From: Roseiarcus sp963737365
GTDB lineage: Bacteria > Pseudomonadota > Alphaproteobacteria > Rhizobiales > Beijerinckiaceae
NCBI GenBank assembly: GCA_963737365.1
Contig: CAVTSD010000005.1
Coordinates: 186,001-250,000 of the forward strand
Length of the DNA: 64,000 bases
Reading direction: 5' to 3'
Below, piece by piece: positions 16,520 to 24,684 of this stretch; positions within the stretch are counted from its first letter, which is position 1; each line of letters opens with the position of its first letter. Both the position numbers and the translations under genes were made by a program. Below the pieces are notes generated by a model, which saw only the letters and a list, made by a program, of their open reading frames with translations, did not search any database and was not told the DNA's origin.

Positions 16520-17800
16520 CTAGTACGGTCTATAGTTCAGGCTTACTGTGACAACATCCTGCGGGGTTATCGTATGGTTTGCGACCCGCTCCGAGTATGT
16601 GGCGCTCAACGCGGCCGATAAAAACGGCGTCATGGAGTAGATTAAGCCGGTATTCAAGTTATAAGTATTCTGCGAACTAAACAAAAAGCTGGAAAGGCCA
16701 TTTGCCGCCGCAGACGACGTAAATGGTGTGGTAGAATAGTCAACCGAACCGCCGGCGCTGACCGTAACCTTGGGGGTCAGCTGGTAGTTCAGATTGATAG
16801 CGGCGTTGTAACTTTGCTCCGCGTTGGCGACGACCGTCGTCGGAGGAGCGATAGTTTTTGACGCGGACGCGATCAGGCTGAGCTTCGGCGTAATCGTCCA
16901 GTTTGTGCTTATTGTATAGATCGGGAGAAGGCTTTTGGGCAGACCCAAGCTGAATCCGCTCGTAACTCCAACCAGCCCTATAAGGCCCGTCACGGAAAGA
17001 TTGGGATCGATTTGCCGTGTATAGTTGAGCGTGAAGCTGTGAAAGTCGGTCTCGGTGGCTAGGCCGAGCGTCGCCGCCGCCGCGCCTCGACTGGTGTAGT
17101 TTTGGTCGGAAATGCTGGCCAACGCCGTGAGAGTGCTCTCACCTTTTGCATATTCGACGCCCGCAGCGATGAGCGCGGTTCGACCGTTATTCAGCGCATT
17201 GGTGGCGTCTGAATTCGTGGTGGTTGTTAGACCACTGTTGAAAACAAACGAGTATCCGTTGGCGACGGCGCATTTTCCCGTTTCATTGACGGCGCTCGTG
17301 GTCGTATAGTTAACTCCGGTTCCGACTTGTTCCGTGAGCTGAGCGGGCGACTTCGAGAGGCTCGCCGCAAGAGTTCCCGTGCATCGATCAGTCACGCGCC
17401 AATTGACGCCTGCGTTTAGCGAGTAAACAGTTGAATTGAACTGGACGTCATGGAGATAGCGTATTTCGCCCAGCGTCGCGTCCAGAAACAACTGTTGAGC
17501 GGATACGTTCGCGCCTGTTTGAAAGCCAAAATTGGTCGAAGACGTGAAATCCCCGAGAATCGCGCCGCGCGGCGCGACGCCAATCGGAAACGAGCTGATG
17601 TTCGAGTTATAGGACACGTTTTCGGAAGCAGTCAGCTTAAACGGCAGATCAGCCCAATTCTCCGGGACCGAGGGCAGAACAAACGCGTTGAGAGACCCAA
17701 TCGCCGGGGTCACAGAGCTCGATAGCTCTTGCCCCCGGCCGCCGGTTACCGCGCCAAGCAACAGGACCACCGCGAGCGTGAAGGCCCCGCTCCGCCTCAT
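16520..17800 (-). CDS. Outer-membrane beta-barrel protein of the EPS cluster (EpsL-like)
   Basis: A 426-residue protein with a signal peptide (about 1-24) and a long region of alternating polar/hydrophobic beta strands rich in Thr, Ser, Asn and Tyr, ending in SLNYRPY, a terminal aromatic typical of barrels recognised by the Bam machinery. Position as first gene before the Wza-like exporter suits an EpsL-like outer-membrane component. A TTG codon 18 bases upstream is in frame; the ATG at 17800 is preferred since AAGGGGTGGT lies directly before it. Its codon use is less G+C-rich than its neighbours, common for barrels. Confidence 0.78.
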   Translation of the reverse strand: MRRSGAFTLAVVLLLGAVTGGRGQELSSSVTPAIGSLNAFVLPSVPENWADLPFKLTASENVSYNSNISSFPIGVAPRGAILGDFTSSTNFGFQTGANVSAQQLFLDATLGEIRYLHDVQFNSTVYSLNAGVNWRVTDRCTGTLAASLSKSPAQLTEQVGTGVNYTTTSAVNETGKCAVANGYSFVFNSGLTTTTNSDATNALNNGRTALIAAGVEYAKGESTLTALASISDQNYTSRGAAAATLGLATETDFHSFTLNYTRQIDPNLSVTGLIGLVGVTSGFSLGLPKSLLPIYTISTNWTITPKLSLIASASKTIAPPTTVVANAEQSYNAAINLNYQLTPKVTVSAGGSVDYSTTPFTSSAAANGLSSFLFSSQNTYNLNTGLIYSMTPFLSAALSATYSERVANHTITPQDVVTVSLNYRPY

Positions 17801-18216
17801 ACCACCCCTTTGTTTCAAAACGCATGCGCGCGCACGAATACCCCTAGTCCTCGCCGCTCTCGTCCGTCACGCCCGCCGGCTCCTATAAGTCTTCGCGACA
17901 CCGGCAATCTTGCTCGCCATCGGCTTCAGAGTGTCGACCCGGCCGGCGCCTCCCTTCGGAAACGGTTTTGAACCAAAGCCATAACGCCCTCGTTAACCGC
18001 GCAGACGGCGGCTTTCCGTCGACGCAAAGTTGCGCCGTTACGGCCGACGCAATCAAGCCATGCATACGCATATTCGGTCCCCCCGGACAAGGCGACAAAA
18101 GCCACACTTGCGGACAAAATGTGTCCGACGGCGCTCGTCTGGACATGATTGTGTGGACCGCCGCCAAGCAGTTCGATAGCAAAAGGCGCCAGGCGCTCAG
18201 TTAACAAAGGGCCTAG
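17801..18216. other. Divergent intergenic region of about 415 bp
   Basis: No gene seen. It separates the minus-strand EPS cluster from the plus-strand dehydrogenase and should hold both promoters. The only clear structure is the GGACA/TGTCC palindrome at 18111-18127 with a looser copy near 18139-18157. Confidence 0.5.
18111..18127. promoter_or_regulatory. Palindromic candidate operator upstream of the dehydrogenase
   Basis: CGGACA-AAATG-TGTCCG is a perfect 6-bp inverted repeat with a 5-bp centre, 90 bp before the start at 18217. A second loose pair (TGGACA ... GTGGAC) follows about 28 bp downstream. No regulator gene is adjacent. Confidence 0.35.
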
Positions 18217-20631
18217 ATGAAAGCGCACTACCGCGCCGTTGTTATCGGAGGCGGCGTCGTCGGGGCCTCCGTCCTTTACCATCTGACAAAATTTGGTTGG
18301 ACCGACGTGGCGCTCATCGAGCGCTCGGTCCTTACAGCCGGCTCCTCGTGGCACGCCGCCGGCGGCTTTCATGCCCTCAACGCCAACCCCAATATGGCGC
18401 TCCTTCAGGCCTACACGATCGACCTTCTGAAGGAGGTCGAGGCCGAATCCGGCCAGTCGATCGGCATGCACATGACCGGCGGCATTTCCGTCGCCTCCGC
18501 GCCGGAGCGCTGGGAATGGCTGCAATCGTCCTACCGCCGCTTCCAGGCGATCGGCATCGATGATGTCCGCCTAGTGACGACCGAGGAGATCAAGGCGCGC
18601 TGCCCGATCATCAGTGTGGAGGGCGTGCTCGGGGGAATGTGGGCCGACCGCGAGGGCTACGTCGACACCACAGGGACGGTCTGGGCTTACGCGGGCGCGG
18701 CGAAAAAACGCGGCGCGACGGTGATCGAGCACAATCGGGTGGTCGAGCTGAAGCAGCGCCCGGATTCCTCCTGGGACCTCGTCACCGAGGCGGGCGTCAT
18801 CAACGCCGAGCACGTGGTGAACGCCGCTGGCTTATGGGCGAAGCAGGTCGGGCGGATGGTCGGGGTGGACCTTCCCCTCTCGCCGCTCGAGCATCACTAC
18901 CTCCTGACCGAGACGATCCCCGAGATCGCTTCGCTGAAAACGGAACTGCCGATGGTCGTGGACCTCGAGGGGTTCACCTACATGCGCCAGGACCAGAAGG
19001 GCATGCTGATCGGCATCTACGAGACCCGACCCCAGCACTGGTCGATGGACGGCGCGCCCTGGGATTACGGGGTCGAGCTTTTGCCGGAGAATATCGACCG
19101 CATCGCCGAAGAGCTCGAACTGGTTCACCGCCGCTATCCGGTTTTGCAAAGCGCGGGGGTGCGCCAATGGGTCAACGGCGCCTTCACCTTCTCGCCGGAC
19201 GGCAACCCGCTTGTCGGCCCCGTCGCGGGCAAGCGGGGCTATTGGCTCGCCTGCGGGGTCATGGCCGGATTCCTGCAGGGCGGCGGCGTCGGCAAATCAT
19301 TGGCCGAACTCATGATCCATGGCGAAGCGGAGGCGGACATCTCCGGCCTCGATATCGCACGCTACGGCCCCTTCGCCTCGAACCGCGAATACATCAAGCA
19401 GACGACCGGCGAGTTTTACGCCCGCCGCTTCGTCATGACCTACCCCAACGAGCAATTGCCAGCCGGCCGACCGCTCAAGATGACTCCCGCCTACGACGCG
19501 ATGACGGCGGCAGGCTGCCATTGGGGCAATTCGTGGGGACTGGAGATCCCGCTCTATTTCGCCCCCGCCGGATTTAAGGAAAAGCCGACGCTCAGGCGCT
19601 CGAACGGCTTCGACATCGTCGGCGCCGAATGCCGCATGGTGCGCGAGGGCGTCGGCCTCCTCGATATCGCCTCCTTCTCACGCTACGAAGTGACCGGCCC
19701 CGAGGCTGAGCGCTGGCTCGACTGGATGACGGTCGCCCGCCTGCCCAAACCCGGCCGCGCGCGGCTTGCGCCGATGCTGTCCGAGACGGGCAAGCTCAAG
19801 GGCGACCTCACAATCATCAATTGGGGCGACGGGACGTTCTGGATCGAAGGCTCCTATTATCTTCGCCAATGGCACATGCGCTGGTTCGCGGACCACGCCC
19901 GCGAAGGCGTCAGCGTGCGCGACATCTCCGACGAAATGATCGGCTTCTCGTTGTCAGGCCCAAAAGCGCGCGAGTTATTGTCCCGCGTCACGCACCAGGA
20001 CGTGTCAAACGCCGCGCTCCCCTTCATGGGCTCGGCATCGGTGGACGTGGGCCTCGTGCAGGCGAAGGTGGCGCGTCTCTCGGTGACGGGGGAACTCGGC
20101 TACGAGATCAATTGCGGCGCGCTCGAGCACGCCGCCTTACGCCGGACCCTGCTCAAGGCGGGACGGGATCTCGAGGTCAAGGAGTATGGCTACAATGCGC
20201 TTTTGTCGCTGAGGCTTGAGAAGAGCTTCGGCATCTGGTCGGCGGAATTCACCCAAGATCGCACGCCGCGCATGACCGGCATGGATCGCTGGATCGCCTG
20301 GGACAAGGGCGATTTTCTCGGCCGCAAGGCCGCGCTCATGGACAGCAAGGGCCCGCCGCCCGAGCGCCAATTGGTCACGCTCGAAATCGACGCGATCGAT
20401 GCGGACGCGACCGGCTATGAGCCGGTCTGGCGATCGGGCGCGATGGTCGGCTTCGTGACCTCCGGGGGGTACGGCCACACAGTGGACAAGAGCCTGGCGA
20501 TGGCGCTCGTTTCGCCGGAAGCCGCCGTTATCGGCTCGGAACTCAGCGTGCATATCGTCGGCGCCGAATGCAAAGCGCGCGTCATTGCGCCCTCTCCATA
20601 CGACCCCGCGGGCAAGGCGATGCGGGCCTGA
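18217..20631 (+). CDS. Dimethylglycine/sarcosine dehydrogenase-like flavoprotein with GcvT domain
   Basis: An 804-residue two-domain enzyme predicted to demethylate N-methyl glycines, passing the one-carbon unit to tetrahydrofolate. Residues 1-370 are a DAO-type FAD domain: AVVIGGGVVGASVLYHL binds FAD and GSSWHAAGG holds the His that carries covalent FAD in DMGDH/SARDH. A short FAO_M-like linker (about 375-430) leads to a GcvT aminomethyltransferase domain (about 435-710) and its C-terminal barrel (about 715-800). This is the full length of mitochondrial-type DMGDH/SARDH. Which methyl-amine it prefers cannot be read; bacterial relatives also include DMSP demethylases, but those lack the FAD half. 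Confidence 0.88.
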   Translation: MKAHYRAVVIGGGVVGASVLYHLTKFGWTDVALIERSVLTAGSSWHAAGGFHALNANPNMALLQAYTIDLLKEVEAESGQSIGMHMTGGISVASAPERWEWLQSSYRRFQAIGIDDVRLVTTEEIKARCPIISVEGVLGGMWADREGYVDTTGTVWAYAGAAKKRGATVIEHNRVVELKQRPDSSWDLVTEAGVINAEHVVNAAGLWAKQVGRMVGVDLPLSPLEHHYLLTETIPEIASLKTELPMVVDLEGFTYMRQDQKGMLIGIYETRPQHWSMDGAPWDYGVELLPENIDRIAEELELVHRRYPVLQSAGVRQWVNGAFTFSPDGNPLVGPVAGKRGYWLACGVMAGFLQGGGVGKSLAELMIHGEAEADISGLDIARYGPFASNREYIKQTTGEFYARRFVMTYPNEQLPAGRPLKMTPAYDAMTAAGCHWGNSWGLEIPLYFAPAGFKEKPTLRRSNGFDIVGAECRMVREGVGLLDIASFSRYEVTGPEAERWLDWMTVARLPKPGRARLAPMLSETGKLKGDLTIINWGDGTFWIEGSYYLRQWHMRWFADHAREGVSVRDISDEMIGFSLSGPKARELLSRVTHQDVSNAALPFMGSASVDVGLVQAKVARLSVTGELGYEINCGALEHAALRRTLLKAGRDLEVKEYGYNALLSLRLEKSFGIWSAEFTQDRTPRMTGMDRWIAWDKGDFLGRKAALMDSKGPPPERQLVTLEIDAIDADATGYEPVWRSGAMVGFVTSGGYGHTVDKSLAMALVSPEAAVIGSELSVHIVGAECKARVIAPSPYDPAGKAMRA

Positions 20632-20837
20632 TCAGCCAAGCGCCGAGGCCGCATCGAAGATGACAGCCTCCGCAATCTGGTGCAGATCGGTTATTACGCG
20701 CTCCACCTCCACGAGCCCATCGAGACGCGCTGGCCACACGGCATGACGTTTCCTCGGGCGCCTCATCGATGATGCTGCCGGCTCCGGAATTGAGCATTAC
20801 GTGTAAGGATGAGGACTGAACCCAAAAGGAGATCGCT

Positions 20838-21176
20838 ATGTACATCGCCATGAATCGCTTCAAGGTCATGAAGGGCGCGGAAAGCGCGTTCGAAGAGGTG
20901 TGGCTCTCGCGCGACAGCCACCTCGATCGTGTGCCCGGATTTGTCGAGTTCCATCTGTTGCGCGGCCCAGAACACGACGATCACGTGCTCTATTCGTCGC
21001 ACACAGTCTGGGCGAGCAAAGACGCGTTCACCGCCTGGACGCAGTCAGAGCATTTTCGCGCCGCCCACCGCGGCGCGGGCGCCAACAAGCCGCTCTATCT
21101 CGGCCATCCCGAGTTTGAAGGCTTCGAAGTCCTCCAGACGATCGAGAACCCGAAAGCGCGCGATCGGGTCGCCTGA
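20838..21176 (+). CDS. IsdG/HmuQ-like antibiotic-biosynthesis-monooxygenase fold protein, possible heme-degrading enzyme
   Basis: A 112-residue ABM-fold protein. Asn6, Trp67 and His77 fall at almost the same numbers as the catalytic Asn-Trp-His triad of S. aureus IsdG (7, 67, 77), and the start MYIAMNRFKVMKG with DSHLDRVPGFVEFHLLRGPE is close to rhizobial HmuQ/HmuD heme oxygenases. It would open heme to release iron. AAGGAG lies eight bases before the ATG. No heme transporter is adjacent and I see no clear iron-responsive box, so physiological use for heme iron is inferred. Confidence 0.8.
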   Translation: MYIAMNRFKVMKGAESAFEEVWLSRDSHLDRVPGFVEFHLLRGPEHDDHVLYSSHTVWASKDAFTAWTQSEHFRAAHRGAGANKPLYLGHPEFEGFEVLQTIENPKARDRVA

Positions 21177-21211
21177 TGGGGGTGTGAACGACAGCCGTCG
21201 TTGTTGGTGTC

Positions 21212-21245
21212 ATTCCCGACGGCCGCGCAGCGGCCGGTCGGGAAT
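21212..21245. repeat. REP-like palindrome between convergent genes
   Basis: ATTCCCGACGGCCGC is followed after GCA by GCGGCCGGTCGGGAAT: 15 pairs with one bulged G. It lies between the ends of the convergent genes at 21176 and 21262 and resembles dispersed intergenic palindromes of related genomes. It could act as a bidirectional terminator. Confidence 0.5.
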
Positions 21246-21261
21246 CCAGCGCGAACGTAGG

Positions 21262-21522
21262 TCAGCCCCTCCAGCTCGCTATGAGTCTCAGCCATGGGCC
21301 CGCATGAGCGGCGCTCATCATTGCGTACATCGGAATCATCCCGCTCAGGAGCGAGCCATGTCCCGACGCCGAGCAGAGCGGATCCGCCCCGCCGCCAAGG
21401 CAAACGGTCATGAATCCCATCGTCGCGAAGGCTGGCGCGGCCGCGAGGCGGAGCCAGTCGGCCGCGGCTCGGGCGACGCCAGAGCCGTCGCCATGGGAGC
21501 CGTCGACCGAGATCGCGCTCAT
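21262..21522 (-). CDS. Small membrane protein coupled to the DUF899 gene
   Basis: An 86-residue protein starting at an ATG that overlaps the DUF899 stop by four bases (ATGA). It has two hydrophobic segments (about 22-42, LRLAAAPAFATMGFMTVC, and 56-74, LLSGMIPMYAMMSAAHAGPW) and is likely an inner-membrane protein. I recall similar small proteins beside DUF899 genes in other bacteria but no function. The overlap implies translational coupling. Confidence 0.7.
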   Translation of the reverse strand: MSAISVDGSHGDGSGVARAAADWLRLAAAPAFATMGFMTVCLGGGADPLCSASGHGSLLSGMIPMYAMMSAAHAGPWLRLIASWRG

Positions 21523-22268
21523 GGCTGCGCGCCCTCCTCGTTGTTCCGGAACGCCGCCTCGCCGGCGTCCGACACCTTGGCCCATTGCGGATCGACGGTC
21601 TTCTCGGCCTCGTAATTGTCGTGCCAGTTCCACCATTTGTAGGGCGGCGTCTGGGGATAGCCGTCAGGCGAATCCTCCCATAGCTCTTGGCGGCCAAGCG
21701 GCGTCACGTCGAGATATTTCCAGACGGTGCCCATTGCTTCGTCGCCGCGGCTGTTGATGAGATAGGTGCGGTAGATCGTGTCGCCGTCGCGGAAGAAGAC
21801 ATTGTGGCCGTGCCATTCGTCCACGTCGAAGTCGGCGTCGAAGCTATCGGTGATGGTGTACCAGGGCATCCGCCAACCCATCCGCGCCTTGAGTCTTGCG
21901 ATGTCCGCCTGCGGCGCGCGGGAGGCGTAGGCGAGCGTGGTGTCGCGGGCGTTCAGGTGGGTGAGGTTCGACACCTGATCGGCGCCCATCGAGCAGCCGC
22001 GGCAGGCGTGGTCCGGCCAGCCGAACACGCCGGGCTCGAAGAACGCGCGATAGACGATCAGTTGGCGGCGGCCCTCGAACAGATCGATGAGGCTCGCCTT
22101 GCCGTTGGGCCCAACGAACTCATAAGTTTTGTCGACGGCCATCCACGGCATCCGCCGACGCTCGGCGGCCAATGCGTCATTCGCGCGCATAACGGACTTC
22201 TCCTTGGCCAGAAGCTGCTCGCGCGCAGCGTCCCAGTCCTCTCGTGAGACGATTGGGGGAATGTTCAT
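21519..22268 (-). CDS. DUF899 thioredoxin-like family protein
   Basis: A 249-residue DUF899 protein (predicted thioredoxin-like fold). Family blocks are the N-terminal SREDWDAAREQLLAKEK, RRRMPWMAVDKTYEFVGPNG, VYRAFFEPG, CRGCSMGADQVSNLTHLNAR (a CxxC pair) and SFDADFDVDEWHGHNVFFRD. Function is unknown, possibly redox. The open frame extends far upstream as arginine-rich non-coding sequence; the ATG at 22268 with GAGGAG seven bases before is clearly the start. It follows the ArsR-SRPBCC pair on the same strand and may be under the same ArsR control. Confidence 0.87.
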   Translation of the reverse strand: MNIPPIVSREDWDAAREQLLAKEKSVMRANDALAAERRRMPWMAVDKTYEFVGPNGKASLIDLFEGRRQLIVYRAFFEPGVFGWPDHACRGCSMGADQVSNLTHLNARDTTLAYASRAPQADIARLKARMGWRMPWYTITDSFDADFDVDEWHGHNVFFRDGDTIYRTYLINSRGDEAMGTVWKYLDVTPLGRQELWEDSPDGYPQTPPYKWWNWHDNYEAEKTVDPQWAKVSDAGEAAFRNNEEGAQP

Positions 22269-22339
22269 CGCTAATCTCCTCTCTGCTCGGTGTGGGGGGG
22301 GGCTGTCAGGCCCGTGCTTCGAGTTGTGCGGCGCCTTTG

Positions 22340-22876
22340 TCAGTCCGGGATGCGCCGGTCGTATTCGGCTTTCAGGCGGCTGAACCGATCCCAGAAGGGT
22401 TCTGTCTCCTCGTCGCTCAGGCGGGCGACCAGCATGTCGAGATGCGCGTGCCAGCCGGTGCTGACGCCGACCATCATGCCGCGGGTGGGCAGGCGCCGAT
22501 GGACCACGGTCAGCAGCACTTTCTCGCCCTTCGGTTCGAGCGTGAACGAAACGTCGCTGTCGTCCTTTCCCCACGTGAAGACGAGTTTCCGCGGCGGATC
22601 GAGCTCGAGGATCCGGCTCTCCATCCGATGCTCCTCGCCGAAGCCCTCCGGCCGCTTGCCCGGCGGGTCGGTCAGCTCGCCATTGCGCCAAACGAACTCG
22701 AATGGCGCGCCGACCTTCATCTCCATTTCCCCCGACGCCAGCCATTTGCGGCGGAGATTGCTTTCAGTGAGATAGGCCCAGACCCGCTCGATCGGGCCGG
22801 GCAGCATGCGCTGGATCGTCAGCGTGGCCGGTTCGCTGAGCGCGCCATAGGCGTCGACTTTCGCGTAGGTGTTCAT
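22340..22876 (-). CDS. SRPBCC (AHSA1-like) domain protein
   Basis: A 178-residue START-like protein. LTIQRMLPGPIERVWAYLTE is the standard opening of activator-of-Hsp90 (AHSA1)/CalC-type SRPBCC proteins, with the middle RILELDPPRKLVFTW and the C-terminal long helix GWHAHLDMLVARL. These bind hydrophobic ligands in a helix-grip cavity. Its ATG overlaps the ArsR stop by four bases, the classical ArsR-SRPBCC pairing; the ligand is not known. Confidence 0.87.
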   Translation of the reverse strand: MNTYAKVDAYGALSEPATLTIQRMLPGPIERVWAYLTESNLRRKWLASGEMEMKVGAPFEFVWRNGELTDPPGKRPEGFGEEHRMESRILELDPPRKLVFTWGKDDSDVSFTLEPKGEKVLLTVVHRRLPTRGMMVGVSTGWHAHLDMLVARLSDEETEPFWDRFSRLKAEYDRRIPD

Positions 22877-23253
22877 TGCTCGTCTCCTTGTTCGCGGGGC
22901 GGTTTGCGGGTCGTGGATTTCTGTTCGTCCTCCTCGCGGAGGAGCCGATCGAGCACGTCGAGGCGCGCGGTCCAGAAGCGCTCGTAGAAGCTGAGCCACT
23001 CGTGCGCGGTTTCGAGCGGCCCGGGGTCGAGGCGACAGAGATGGGCGCGCCCGCGCACCTCGCGCTGAATCAATCCGGCGCTTTCAAGCACCTTGATGTG
23101 CTTGGAAGCCGCCGCGAGCGACATCGCGAAGGGCTCGGCTAGCTGGCCGACTGTCCGCTCACCGGCGGCAAGTTCAAGGAGCATGCTGCGGCGCGTCGAA
23201 TCGCTGAGAGCGTGGAAGACGGGGCCAAGCTGAGGCGTCTGTAATTCAACCAT
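22873..23253 (-). CDS. ArsR-family transcriptional regulator
   Basis: A 126-residue winged-helix repressor of the ArsR subgroup paired with SRPBCC genes. The DNA-binding region is VFHALSDSTRRSMLLELAAG, VGQLAEPFAMSLAAASKHIK (recognition helix) and AGLIQREVRGRAHLCRLDP (wing). No metal-binding Cys motif is seen, so it is not a metal sensor. Its start codon lies inside an 8-bp inverted repeat (23245-23262) and a second copy lies 40 bp upstream, implying autorepression. Confidence 0.9.
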   Translation of the reverse strand: MVELQTPQLGPVFHALSDSTRRSMLLELAAGERTVGQLAEPFAMSLAAASKHIKVLESAGLIQREVRGRAHLCRLDPGPLETAHEWLSFYERFWTARLDVLDRLLREEDEQKSTTRKPPREQGDEQ

Positions 23254-23262
23254 GTGGTTGAA
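23245..23262. promoter_or_regulatory. ArsR operator 1, spanning the arsR start codon
   Basis: TTCAACCATGTGGTTGAA: two perfect 8-base arms around a TG centre. The CAT at 23251-23253 is the arsR start on the minus strand, so bound repressor would cover the translation start. Confidence 0.7.
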
Positions 23263-23284
23263 TGTAGAGCGGTGGTTTTAGAAT

Positions 23285-23302
23285 GTCAACCGTTTGGTTG
23301 AA
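23285..23302. promoter_or_regulatory. ArsR operator 2
   Basis: GTCAACCGTTTGGTTGAA shares the CAACC-N4-GGTTGAA core and length of operator 1 and lies exactly 40 bp from it (about four helical turns), placing both on one face of the DNA around the promoter. Confidence 0.68.
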
Positions 23303-23313
23303 TGACAAACGGG

Positions 23314-24386
23314 TTACTCTGGACCGGCGGGGCCTGAGCGACGGGCCGGCCGTGATCTTTTTGCGCGGATTAGTTCATAACTAGCTTGGCTAATATAATT
23401 GAACGCAGCTTCTCCTGAATTCTTTATATGTTTTCTCCACAGCACAAATACTAAAAGAATCCCGAATTCTGACAATATATCTGTCGCCCTATGTAAATAT
23501 TTGGTGTTTAAGGTCAATTGCTTCCCAATTTGAGATTCTCAGTATCATTAAATTTAGCACCCTTACAATTTGCTATGTACGACTTATTTACAATTAGATT
23601 ACCGTGCGCCACAAGATTTCGTCTCTCAAATATTTCTACGAAGTTTGGCCAACGTTCATAATGATCGATTATTTTTACATCAAAATGCGCTTCAATAAAT
23701 CGCACTTGATCTGTATGGCTTCCCCGCATTAACTGACTTATCTCGTTGTCTATTACATGAAAAATAACTTCTTCTAGATTTTTCTTAGCAAATATGTCTT
23801 TAAGACTAATTGGCTTAGCACTCTCTGTGTACCTATCCGGATTAATAGAAAGGAAAAACCGCACTACCTCTGAGAAATACGAATCAAAGGTTGCAACTAA
23901 GCTTAGCAACGTTGCACCCGGAAGAGCGTCAAAGCCTTCCTTATCAATATCAAATTCCTCTAGCAAACTTCTGATATCTGAAAAACCGTTCCGGGGTATC
24001 TCATAAACGGTCACCACTCCGTCATCCTCAACTAATTTCAAATTCCTCTTTGCATGAGAAACTAATTTCTGGTTAATAAAATAGTGCGTCATACTAGGTG
24101 CTAAGGCGTATGTAAAGTCGATCATGCTATGAACTGAGGTCATTGACTTTCTGAATTGATCCAGCAAACTAGTTATTTGATCCCGAACCTTTGCCGCTGG
24201 ATCTTCAATATTATCCTTTACCTCGTTTACGTTAGGAGTCACATGAGACTGTTCAGCACCACGGGACGATCCAGCTTTCCACTTGTTTAATCCGTCTGTG
24301 TCGGGGCTGACGACGAAATTGAAAATATCGCCCTTCTCGTCCCGTTTAAACGCCAAAAAACCAGCAATTTTGTTGGTCTCGACCAT
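23314..24386 (-). pseudogene. HEPN-type protein gene with a frameshift, in an A+T-rich island
   Basis: The first frame (24386-23514) gives 290 residues; the last third contains the HEPN-like block TFDSYFSEVVRFFLS ... FVEIFERRNLVAHGN with an RX4H motif (RNLVAH), the nuclease signature of HEPN RNases. It stops at TGA 23514. A second frame from there (TLNTKYLHRATDILSEFGIL, then VLWRK) is the expected C-terminal helix pair of this family, so one base is missing near 23518; restoring it gives about 350 residues. Base composition is far more A+T-rich than either side, suggesting horizontal transfer. HEPN proteins of this size are often defence or toxin components; no partner gene is seen. Sequence error is possible. 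Confidence 0.72.
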
Positions 24387-24684
24387 TTTAGATCCAATGC
24401 TAGCCAGCGATACCGTTCATGCACCCGGATGGTTCAAGACCTGGCAGCGAAGAGTACAAATAGGTTTCTTCTCCGGCAAATCATAATCCCGTTTAATCAA
24501 CTAAAAACGCATGGGCCTCTACGACTTGAGGAGGCGGCGTTATCGTCTAGAAGAATTTACTGGGGGAACAGGAGGCACCTCAAGTTCCAACACGCGCCGG
24601 TGACTTGACTTATGGCTTCCCCGCGTCACGATGCGCGGAATTGGGTCGGACCAAGGGCAAGCGTCCGACAGGGGAGACGTCCAG
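24387..24684. other. Intergenic, no feature seen
   Basis: A 298-bp spacer between the divergent HEPN gene and the esterase pseudogene. Composition changes from A+T-rich to G+C-rich near 24500, marking one edge of the island. No gene or clear repeat. Confidence 0.4.
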
